Shown piece after piece: positions 57,686 through 64,000 of a stretch of DNA of 64,000 bases (the stretch's first letter is position 1; each line of letters starts with the position of its first letter). The notes beneath the pieces are model-generated. The model made no database searches. It saw nothing but the letters and a program-made list of their open reading frames with translations, and was not told the DNA's origin. The stretch comes from Phenylobacterium sp. J367 (lineage in GTDB: Bacteria; Pseudomonadota; Alphaproteobacteria; Caulobacterales; Caulobacteraceae). The stretch covers positions 3,292,501 through 3,356,500 of the forward strand of contig NZ_JAJONA010000001.1 in the NCBI RefSeq assembly GCF_024699985.1. Reading direction: 5' to 3'. The translations under genes were made by a program, and so were the position numbers.

Positions 57686-57712
57686 CGGCAGGAATTGCCC
57701 GGCATTAACCAT
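57686..57712. promoter_or_regulatory. Candidate FlbD (ftr-like) and CtrA sites in the fliX-flgI intergenic region
   Basis: The imperfect palindrome CGGCA-GGAAT-TGCCCGG (57686-57702) resembles the FlbD enhancer type, 72-88 bases upstream of the sigma-54 promoter of flgI, a suitable enhancer distance. Directly next to it TTAACCAT (57705-57712) is a known CtrA half-site form and lies 59 bases before fliX, a class II gene in Caulobacter. A second TTAACCAT on the minus strand overlaps the flgI start. Confidence 0.45.
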
Positions 57713-57770
57713 ACCGCAAGCAACGCAGCCGAGGTTGGCCCCTGCGTGTGGGGTTGAGTGGGGCCGGAAC

Positions 57771-58199
57771 ATGAAGGTCATCGGACCGGGCGGCGTCAGT
57801 CAGACGGGCGGCCCGTCGAAGGCGAAGGGCGGTGGCGGCGGCTTCCGCCTGCCGGGCGTCGGACAGACCGAAGGGCCGTCGCAGACCAGCGGCGTCTCGG
57901 CGACCTCGAGCATCATGGGCGTCGACGCCCTGCTCGCGCTGCAGGACGTGGGCGGGCCGCTGGAGCGCAAGCGCAGGGCGGTGAGCCGGGCCGGGCGGAT
58001 CCTCGACGTGCTGGACGAGGTGAAGGTGGCGCTGCTCGACGGCGCCCTGTCGGGCCACCAACTCGACCGGCTGCGCCGGGCGGTGCGCGACGAACGCGCC
58101 CTGACCGACGATCCGAAGCTCGAAGCTGTGCTGGACGAGATCGAGGTTCGCGCCGCGGTCGAGGTGGCGAAGCTTGAACAGGCGCGCCCTGCGGCGTAA
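57771..58199 (+). CDS. fliX: Flagellar assembly regulator FliX
   Basis: A 142-residue protein of the FliX family, known only from alphaproteobacteria. [21 protein letters not shown], a Gly-rich head, is followed by [14 protein letters not shown] and [26 protein letters not shown]. FliX couples early flagellar assembly to FlbD-dependent sigma-54 transcription. It is divergent from flgI as in Caulobacter crescentus. A dksA gene follows after 92 bases with its own promoter. Confidence 0.92.
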   Translation: MKVIGPGGVSQTGGPSKAKGGGGGFRLPGVGQTEGPSQTSGVSATSSIMGVDALLALQDVGGPLERKRRAVSRAGRILDVLDEVKVALLDGALSGHQLDRLRRAVRDERALTDDPKLEAVLDEIEVRAAVEVAKLEQARPAA

Positions 58200-58221
58200 T
58201 CACCGCGCCATATACGGGCCG

Positions 58222-58248
58222 TTGAAACCGGTGTTCGCTTTGCTATAA
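58222..58248 (+). promoter_or_regulatory. Candidate housekeeping promoter of dksA
   Basis: TTGAAA (58222-58227) and GCTATAA (58242-58248) are separated by 14 bases, a good match to the Caulobacter primary-sigma pattern TTGaCgS-N10-14-GCTANAWC. The dksA start is 43 bases downstream. Confidence 0.55.
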
Positions 58249-58291
58249 GCCGGTCGCGTGTCTCAGTTCTTAGGGGGAGCGTGAGGTTTTC

Positions 58292-58720
58292 ATGAAGGCG
58301 GCCACAGTCTTGGCTGACAAGCCCGAGTATCGTCCTTCTGAGGACGAGGAGTTCATGAACGATCGGCAGCTTGAGTACTTCAAGCAAAAGCTGCTGAACT
58401 GGAAAGAAGATATCCTTCGCGAATCTCGCGAGACGCTGTCCCATCTGCAAACCGAGACTGAGAACCACCCGGACCTTGCCGACCGGGCCTCATCGGAAAC
58501 CGACCGGTCTCTTGAACTGCGCACCCGGGACCGCCAGCGTAAGTTGATTTCCAAGATCGACGAGGCGCTGCGGCGGATCGACGACGGCTCCTACGGCTTC
58601 TGCGAGGAGACCGGCGAGCCGATCGGGGTCGCCCGCCTGGAGGCCCGGCCGATCGCGACGCTGAGCCTCGAAGCCCAGGAGCGGCACGAGCGCCGCGAAC
58701 GCGTCCACCGCGACGACTGA
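58292..58720 (+). CDS. dksA: RNA polymerase-binding transcription factor DksA
   Basis: A 142-residue DksA that enters the RNA polymerase secondary channel and acts with ppGpp. The N-terminal extension is followed by LEYFKQKLLNWKEDILRESRETLSHLQ and ENHPDLADRASSETD (coiled-coil tip with acidic residues), then the C-terminal finger GSYGFCEETGEPIGVARLEARPIATLSLEAQERHE. Only one cysteine remains of the four zinc ligands of the E. coli protein, so no classical zinc finger can form; this is usual for alphaproteobacterial DksA. It ends at a strong terminator. Confidence 0.94.
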   Translation: MKAATVLADKPEYRPSEDEEFMNDRQLEYFKQKLLNWKEDILRESRETLSHLQTETENHPDLADRASSETDRSLELRTRDRQRKLISKIDEALRRIDDGSYGFCEETGEPIGVARLEARPIATLSLEAQERHERRERVHRDD

Positions 58721-58729
58721 CCGACCTGA

Positions 58730-58757
58730 TGGCCCCGCGCGGGGCCATTTTTGTTTT
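58730..58757 (+). terminator. Rho-independent terminator of dksA
   Basis: TGGCCCC-GCGC-GGGGCCA followed by TTTTTGTTTT, ten bases after the dksA stop. The stem is perfect and the T-run clear. Confidence 0.9.
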
Positions 58758-58758
58758 C

Positions 58759-58901
58759 GTCCCTCCCTTGATCGGGAGGGACAGCGCGCGTCAGCGCGCA
58801 GGGTGGGGAAGTCACGCTCAAGCGCTGACTCTGAGCTTGACCCACAGAGCCCCCACCCCGCTCGCCTGGCGGCGAGTCGACCCTCCCCCGTTAAGGGAGG
58901 G
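58759..58901. repeat. Compound intergenic palindrome element (CCCTCCC/GGGAGGG)
   Basis: A 143-base gene-free stretch bounded by two hairpins: GTCCCTCCC/GGGAGGGAC (58759-58782) and CCCTCCC/GGGAGGG (58881-58901), with CTCGCC/GGCGAG (58861-58876) and GCGCGC repeats (58784-58799) between. The arms match the hairpin at 44298-44317. Elements of this look are frequent between genes in Caulobacterales; it may be a mobile palindrome (REP-like) or RNA-stability element (inference). Confidence 0.55.
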
Positions 58902-59382
58902 AGGACGCCGCGCGGACCGGCAGGCCGGGCTGGCGCAGGCGCACGGCGGTCTCCCAGGCGCCCACGAAGATCGGGACAGCGCTGACGGCGGCCGAGAGGC
59001 CGAGCGGGCTGAACCAGTGCGCGGCGGCCGCGAGCGCCAGGAGCAGGACGAGGCCCGTCACCCGCGAGCGGGCGACGACGCCGAGCACCGCCCACTTGAA
59101 CCACAGGGCGCCGGCCAGGGAGACCGCCGGGCCGCCGACCACGACCCAGACGGTCGAGGTGGCCACGTGCCCGTCGGGATGGGCCAGCACCAGCTCCCAA
59201 TCCCGGTCGCGTCCCTGCGTCCATGCGCCGACGGAAGGCCGAAACCGTGAGCCAGGTGGCCAGCCAGGCTGGCACGAGCCGCTGGACGCCCCCTGGCCCG
59301 ACGGCAAGCCGCCGGCGCCGGGACGGGGGCGGGGCGGCGGCGACCCTGACGGCGCGCGGTCGCGCAGGGTCAAATGATGCAT
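58891..59382 (-). CDS. Hypothetical membrane protein, uncertain start
   Basis: A 163-codon frame. The first 65 codons are low-complexity Pro/Gly/Ser/Arg and may not be translated. From about residue 75 there are two or three hydrophobic stretches (TVWVVVGGPAVSLAGALW, VTGLVLLLALAAAAHWFSPLGLSAAVSAVPIFVGAW) that look like a genuine small membrane protein. No family recognised. A frame break near 59200 is possible, since the other frame gives a plausible start (MPAWLATWLTVSAFRRR). Its 3' end enters the palindrome element. Confidence 0.35.
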   Translation of the reverse strand: MHHLTLRDRAPSGSPPPRPRPGAGGLPSGQGASSGSCQPGWPPGSRFRPSVGAWTQGRDRDWELVLAHPDGHVATSTVWVVVGGPAVSLAGALWFKWAVLGVVARSRVTGLVLLLALAAAAHWFSPLGLSAAVSAVPIFVGAWETAVRLRQPGLPVRAASSLP

Positions 59383-59469
59383 GTCTGCAATTGCCGCCGT
59401 TCGAATTTACGGTATGGATTGGCGGAAGCGCGGCCGTCGATGCCGCGCCGTAAAGGCGGGAGACGGGGG

Positions 59470-61056
59470 ATGCAGAGCTTGAGTCTTTCGCGCCGGGGCC
59501 TGGTCGGTCTCGGGGTCGGGCTGCTGGCGGCGGGCCGGTCCTGGGCGCAGGAGGGCGGCGTCGTCGAGACCACCGAGGGACGCTACCGCGGCCGGGTCGA
59601 GAACGGCGTCCAGGTCTTCCGGGGCATGCGTTACGGCGCGGACACCTCAGGCGCCGGACGGTTCCGGCCGCCCCGGCCGGCGGAGCGGTTCGCCGGCATC
59701 CGTGACGCCTTCGAGTTCGGAGACCAGGCCCCGCAACCTCGCACGATCCTGACCGTGCCCGGTCCGATCAGCGAGGATTGCCTGCGCATCAATGTGTGGA
59801 CCCCCGCCGTGGGCGGTTCCGGGAAGCGGCCGGTCCTGCTGTGGTTTCACGGGGGCGGGTTCGAGGCCGGCACAGGTTCGAGCGGCCTCTACGACGGCGC
59901 GAACATGGCGGCCCGCGGCGACGTGGTGGTCGCGACGATCAACCACCGCCTGAACGTCTTCGGCTTCTGCGACCTGTCGAGCGCGCTCGGCGCCGACTTC
60001 GCGCAGTCGGGGAATGTCGGCTACCTCGACCTGGTGCTCGCCATGAGGTGGGTGAGGGACAACATCGCGGCCTTCGGCGGCGACCCGGGCAATGTGATGA
60101 TCTACGGCCAGTCGGGCGGGGGCCGTAAGGTCAGCGTCTGCTTTGCCGGGACGGAGGCCAACGGCCTCTTCCACAAGGGCGTCGTGCAGTCGGGCTCGCA
60201 CCTGCGGGTCCATACCCGCGACCAGGCCGCGGCGCTGACCAACGCCCTGCTGAAGACGCTGGAGATCGCGCCCGGCGACGCCCGCAAGCTGCAGCAGGTC
60301 GCCCCCGACCAGCTTGGCGCCGCTCAGCGCAAGGTGATCGCGGCGGCCGGCTACCGGTTCGAGCCCGTCATCGACGGGATCTCGTTCAAGGCGGACCCCT
60401 GGCTTCCCAACGCGCCCCGGCAAAGCGCGGACGTGCCCCTGATGCTGGGCACGACCCAGACGGAACTGTCGAACCAGCTCGGCCGGGACGAAACGCTCTT
60501 CACCATGGACGAGGCGGGCCTGAAGACCCGGCTGGCGACCCTCATCCCGCCCGACGCCGTCGACGAGGCGGTCCAGGTGTTCAAGGCCTCGACCCCTTCC
60601 GGCTCCAACGCCGAGATCTTCTTCAAGGTCGCCTCATGGCGGGCCTACATCACCAACGCCACCACCATGGCGGAGAGGCGGCATGCCCAGCGGGGGAAGG
60701 ACAGCCGCACATGGGTCTATCAGGTCACCTGGCGCTCGCCGGTGCAGGGCGGCCGCCGGTACAGCGAGCACACGATCGACCTGCCCTTCATGTTCGACAA
60801 TGTCGCGCGTGCGCCGCACCTGACGGGTCCGCCCAGCGAGGAGACGAAGGTGATGACCGAGGCCATGGCCAACGCCTGGATCGCCTTCGCCAGGACGGGC
60901 GACCCGAACCATCCAGGCCTCCCGAAGTGGCCCACCTACGACCCGGCGACCCGACCCGTGATGCAGTTCGACGCGCCCCCGAAGGTGGCCAACGACCCGT
61001 TCCGCGAAGAGCGGATGTTCATGGCGCGCTTCCCCGCCGTTCGCGGCGGCAGCTAG
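59470..61056 (+). CDS. Type B carboxylesterase, Tat-exported (copy 1)
   Basis: A 528-residue carboxylesterase/lipase of the alpha/beta-hydrolase type B group. A twin-arginine-like signal (LSRRGLVGLGVGLLAAGRSWA) leads the mature protein to the periplasm. Oxyanion hole HGGGF at 127-131, SEDCLRINVW at 101-110, nucleophile elbow GQSGGG with Ser215 (more usual GESAGG), and a C-terminal EHTIDLPFMFDN with the probable catalytic His region. Start ATG 59470 is chosen since the extension to 59374 is before the signal peptide. It is followed after 12 bases by a related esterase. Confidence 0.9.
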   Translation: MQSLSLSRRGLVGLGVGLLAAGRSWAQEGGVVETTEGRYRGRVENGVQVFRGMRYGADTSGAGRFRPPRPAERFAGIRDAFEFGDQAPQPRTILTVPGPISEDCLRINVWTPAVGGSGKRPVLLWFHGGGFEAGTGSSGLYDGANMAARGDVVVATINHRLNVFGFCDLSSALGADFAQSGNVGYLDLVLAMRWVRDNIAAFGGDPGNVMIYGQSGGGRKVSVCFAGTEANGLFHKGVVQSGSHLRVHTRDQAAALTNALLKTLEIAPGDARKLQQVAPDQLGAAQRKVIAAAGYRFEPVIDGISFKADPWLPNAPRQSADVPLMLGTTQTELSNQLGRDETLFTMDEAGLKTRLATLIPPDAVDEAVQVFKASTPSGSNAEIFFKVASWRAYITNATTMAERRHAQRGKDSRTWVYQVTWRSPVQGGRRYSEHTIDLPFMFDNVARAPHLTGPPSEETKVMTEAMANAWIAFARTGDPNHPGLPKWPTYDPATRPVMQFDAPPKVANDPFREERMFMARFPAVRGGS

Positions 61057-61068
61057 GAGCCTTCAGGC

Positions 61069-62681
61069 ATGACCGACCTCAAATCGAGCCGGCGCGCGGT
61101 GCTGGGCGCTGCGGGCGCCTCGTTCTTCATGGCCGGCGTGGCCCGTGCGGCGACGACCGACATCTTCCCCATCGTCGAGACGGCGGACGGCCGGCTGAGG
61201 GGCCTCGTCTCGGGGGGCGTGAAGGTGTTCAAGGGCGTGCCCTACGGCGCCGACACCTCCGGGCCGAACCGCTTCCGGCCGCCACAGCCGGTGAAGCCCT
61301 GGGCCGGCGTCCGCGACGCCCTCGACTATGGACAGGTCTGCCCGCAGACCCCCGGCGACCGGCGCTCCGACTACGCCAACCTGATCTATCTGGACATCCA
61401 GCCCGGCGGGATGGGCGAAGACTGCCTGAACCTGAACGTCTGGACGCCTGAGCTGTCGCGATCGGCTCGCAAGCCGGTCATCGTCCGCTTCCACGGCGGC
61501 GGCTTCTACGGCGGCTCCAGCAATTCGCCCGGGATGGACGGCGAGATGCAGGCCCGCCACGGGGACTGCGTGGTGGTGAGCGTCAATCACCGGCTGTCGG
61601 CGTTCGGCTTCCTGCACCTGGCCGACAGCGGGGCGCCGGCGGCCTTCGCCCAGTCGGGCATGGCCGGCATGCTGGACCTCGCCGCGGCGCTCCGCTGGGT
61701 GAACCGCAATATCGAGGCGTTCGGCGGCGATCCTTCCCGCGTGCTGATCATCGGGCAGTCCGGCGGCGGGGCCAAGGTCTCGGGCCTGATGGCCATGCCG
61801 TCGGCCGCCGGCCTCTTCCACCGCGCCGTCCAGATGAGCGGCGCCATGCTGCGCGTCGCGCCGCGCGAGCGCGCCCAGGCGACGGCGGACGCCTTCCTCA
61901 AGACCCTGAACCTCGCGGGCGGCGACGTCCGCAGGCTCCAGTCGATCCCGGCCTACGATCTCCTCTCGGCCCAGGCCGACATGGAGGCGGGCCAGCGGCT
62001 GCGCGGGGAGGCGCCGAACGCCTTCACGCCCGTGCTGGACGGGGTGGCCATGCCCCCGCCACCCATTCGACCCCGACGCCCCGGCGATCAGCGCCGACGT
62101 GCCGATGATCGTCTCGACCACGCTCGACGAGCGGAGCTACCGCCAGCGGAACTTCGACGAGACCTGGGAAGGCGTCGCAAAGGCCTTCACGCCCCGGCTG
62201 GGCGCCCGGACGGCCGAGATCCTCCAGATGTACCGCGACGAGGATCCGCGGGCGGCGCCCTACCTCATCCAGTCGCGGGTCATCAGCGACATGGGGCGCG
62301 GCGCCAGTTTCGCCATGGCCGAGCGGAAGGCGGCGCTGGGCCCTGCGCCGGCCTATGCCTATCTGTGGAAGGCTCCGAGCCCGGCCTGGGGCGGGCGCTA
62401 TGGCGCGACGCACGGGGTTGACGTGGGGCCGAGTTCGCGCGAGATCCGCGGCGCCCTGCAGGGGCCGAACGCCAACAGCGCACGCCTGGCCGATGAACTC
62501 TCGTCGGCGATCGTGGCCTTCGCGGCGACGGGCGATCCGAACACCAGCAAGCTGCCGAAATGGCCGCCCTACGAGCCGACGCGCCGGGAGACCCTGGTGT
62601 TCGACAATCCGGCCAGTCGTGTCGAGAGCGACCCCCCGGGCGCCGTTCCGCAAGCTGTGGGCGACGCCGCCGGCCGGGTGA
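61069..62681 (+). CDS. Type B carboxylesterase, Tat-exported (copy 2), two frame breaks
   Basis: About 536 residues when repaired, a paralogue of the preceding esterase. Twin-arginine signal SSRRAVLGAAGASFFMAG; HGGGF at 142-146; GEDCLNLNVW; GQSGGG with Ser231. An extra C at about 62052-62056 (GVAM then PRHPFDPDAPAISADVPM) and another at about 62633-62638 (VESDP then RAPFRKLWATPPAG, stop 62679-62681) disturb the frame. The apparent longer end to 62737 comes from the second error. Both enzymes probably hydrolyse esters of the same type of compound, perhaps phenolic or carbohydrate esters (inference). Confidence 0.87.
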
Positions 62682-62696
62682 GGTCCGCGGCCGTCT

Positions 62697-62741
62697 TTGC
62701 GCTTCGTCAACGCTGCCGCTATATATGCTCAATCTGAGCAT
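62697..62741 (+). promoter_or_regulatory. Candidate promoter with overlapping palindromic operator
   Basis: TTGCGC (62697-62702) and GCTATA (62718-62723) are separated by 15 bases, fitting the Caulobacter primary-sigma pattern. Directly behind the -10 box, ATGCTCA-ATC-TGAGCAT (62725-62741) is a perfect 7-3-7 palindrome at the expected transcription start, a typical repressor position. The NAD synthetase gene begins 91 bases downstream. As an alternative the palindrome could be a weak terminator of the esterase unit. Confidence 0.45.
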
Positions 62742-62831
62742 TTCCCCCTCGGGGCAATGTGTCTGCTATAGCCGCGCTGGCGCCTGAGCCCCGGGCGTGC
62801 GTTGCTCGGCGACAGAGCAGGGGAGCCGCGG

Positions 62832-64000
62832 GTGAGCCAGGCGTTCTATTCGATCCATACCCATGGCTTCGTCCGGGTGGCGGCCTGCACGCCGGCGGTG
62901 TCGCCCGGCGATCCGGGGTTCAACGCGGCCGAGACCCTGGTCCTGGCCAAGCAGGGGCACGCGCGCGGCTGCGACCTGATGCTGTTCCCCGAGCTGGGGC
63001 TTTCCGCCTACGCCATCGACGACCTGCTGCTGCAGGATGCGCTGCTGAAGCGGGTGGAGGCGGAGATCGCGGGCCTGGTGAAGGCCAGCGCCAAGCTGAC
63101 GCCGGCCCTGCTGGTCGGCGCGCCGGTGGTCCACAACGGGCGGCTCTACAACTGCGCCGTGGTGATCCATCGCGGTAAGATCCTCGGCGTGGTGCCGAAG
63201 AGCTTCCTGCCGAACTACCGGGAATATTACGAGAAGCGCTGGTTCGCCCCCGGCGCGGGCGTCACGGGCCTGACCGTCCGGCTGGCCGGGGAGGAGGTCC
63301 CGTTCGGCGTGGACCTGCTCTTCGAGGCCGAGGACCTGGCCGACTTCGTCTTCGCCGCGGAGATCTGCGAGGACTTCTGGGCCCCGACCCCGCCGTCCAC
63401 CGAGGCCGCGCTGGCCGGCGCGCTGATCCTCTGCAACCTCTCGGCCTCGAACATCGTGGTCGGCAAGGCGGGCGACCGCGAGACGCTGTGCTCCGCCCAG
63501 TCGGCCCGCTGCCAGGCGGCCTATCTCTATTCGGCGGCCGGGCCGGGGGAGAGCACCACCGACCTCGCCTGGGACGGCCAGGCCTCGATCCATGAGCTGG
63601 GGGCCCGGCTCGCCTGCACCGACCGCTTCCCGACCGAGCCGCAGATGGCCGTGGCCGACGTGGACGTGGACCGGCTCAGGCTGGAGCGGATGCGGACGCC
63701 GACCTTCAACGACGCCGCGGCGGCGGCCGGCCATCCCGAGCGCCGCTACCGCCGGGTGCGCTTCCGGCACAGGCCGTCGTTCGACGACATCGGCCTGCTG
63801 CGCCACATCGACCGCTTCCCCTTCGTGCCGGACGATCCGGCGAGGCTCGACCAGGACTGCTACGAGGCCTTCAACATCCAGGTGCAGGGGCTGGTCCGCC
63901 GGCTGCGGGCGACGAAGTCGAAGCACATCACAATCGGCGTCTCCGGCGGGCTCGACAGCACGCACGCGCTGCTGGTCGCGGCCCGCGCCTTCGACCTGCT
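62832..64000 (+). CDS. nadE: Glutamine-dependent NAD+ synthetase, N-terminal part (3' end outside window)
   Basis: The first 390 residues of a two-domain NAD synthetase. The nitrilase-like glutaminase domain has its triad at E54 (LFPELGLSAYA), K123 (VPKSFLPNYREYYE) and C179 (AEICEDFW), and passes ammonia to the synthetase domain, whose P-loop-like SGGLDSTHALL motif appears at the window end. Length and motifs fit the roughly 680-residue type of Mycobacterium and many alphaproteobacteria. The start is GTG 62832 behind GGGGAG. The frame is open to the last base. Confidence 0.95.
   Translation, partial: MSQAFYSIHTHGFVRVAACTPAVSPGDPGFNAAETLVLAKQGHARGCDLMLFPELGLSAYAIDDLLLQDALLKRVEAEIAGLVKASAKLTPALLVGAPVVHNGRLYNCAVVIHRGKILGVVPKSFLPNYREYYEKRWFAPGAGVTGLTVRLAGEEVPFGVDLLFEAEDLADFVFAAEICEDFWAPTPPSTEAALAGALILCNLSASNIVVGKAGDRETLCSAQSARCQAAYLYSAAGPGESTTDLAWDGQASIHELGARLACTDRFPTEPQMAVADVDVDRLRLERMRTPTFNDAAAAAGHPERRYRRVRFRHRPSFDDIGLLRHIDRFPFVPDDPARLDQDCYEAFNIQVQGLVRRLRATKSKHITIGVSGGLDSTHALLVAARAFDL

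Noticed and set aside
62682..62737. Longer C-terminus of esterase 2 up to 62737
   Set aside because: It depends on a second extra C near 62635; the restored frame ends at 62681 with a family-like end, and the extension would run into the promoter and palindrome region.

Overview
The window is a very GC-rich (roughly 70% by eye), gene-dense bacterial chromosome segment. Gene content and order point to an alphaproteobacterium of the order Caulobacterales, probably Phenylobacterium or a close Caulobacter relative (inference). The markers are divergent fliX/flgI, a run erpA / dgt-SPOR-nagZ-scpA-scpB-tatABC-serS-surE-pcm-dipM, an uvrA with an alphaproteobacterial GTTC-N7-GTTC SOS box, a one-cysteine DksA, a large TonB receptor, and many GTGA/ATGA stop-start overlaps. 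No rRNA, tRNA, CRISPR array, insertion sequence or prophage was seen. This is core chromosome with a few accessory metabolic genes.

Layout. 1-11.2 kb: end of a class II DAHP synthase (shikimate pathway), a small secreted protein, an SDR/phosphotransferase pair, a MATE exporter, a PQQ dehydrogenase divergent from a membrane LytTR regulator, a conserved unknown, two NAD(P)-binding oxidoreductases, glutathione peroxidase and a globin. 11.3-18.5 kb: TonB receptor, a 512-base gap with a candidate structured RNA and a clean terminator, an IlvD-type dehydratase with an Asp/Glu-type racemase, an NnrU membrane protein. 18.5-20.8 kb: exonuclease III and a GST-ArsR-SRPBCC operon behind a palindromic operator. 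20.8-33.2 kb: Fe-S assembly, dNTP control, peptidoglycan recycling (NagZ), chromosome segregation (ScpAB), Tat export, SerRS, SurE/Pcm repair and DipM, then a DUF815 ATPase. 33.3-40 kb: yajC-secD-secF followed by homologues of mitochondrial complex I assembly factors (MTH938/NDUFAF3 and phytoene-synthase-like/NDUFAF6), then an isoprenylcysteine-methyltransferase-like protein and TrmFO. 40.1-54.2 kb: paired membrane proteins, GST, DUF885 protein, UvrA, dipeptidase, small outer-membrane barrel, DUF1203, 2OG oxygenase, GDYXXLXY/DUF2157 pair and an ABC-F ATPase. 54.2-55.6 kb: an FMN riboswitch in front of ribH, a thioesterase and a DUF1330 protein. 55.7-58.7 kb: flagellar genes (flgI-flgJ-coiled-coil protein, divergent fliX) and dksA. 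58.7-64 kb: an intergenic palindrome element, two Tat-signal carboxylesterases and the start of glutamine-dependent NAD synthetase.

An important caveat: about two dozen coding regions carry single-base frame breaks, mostly in G or C runs, including essential genes (secD, secF, yajC, scpA, trmFO, flgI). They are spread evenly, and restoring one base rebuilds a family-length protein each time. I read them as sequencing/assembly errors, not decay, and give full gene spans with the break position in each entry.

Regulatory signals that can be read directly: FMN aptamer plus a Shine-Dalgarno-sequestering hairpin, SOS box at uvrA, ArsR-type operator, sigma-54 promoter at flgI with nearby CtrA-like and FlbD-like sites, several intrinsic terminators, and a CAAAC-N4-GTTT-type motif recurring in three promoter regions.
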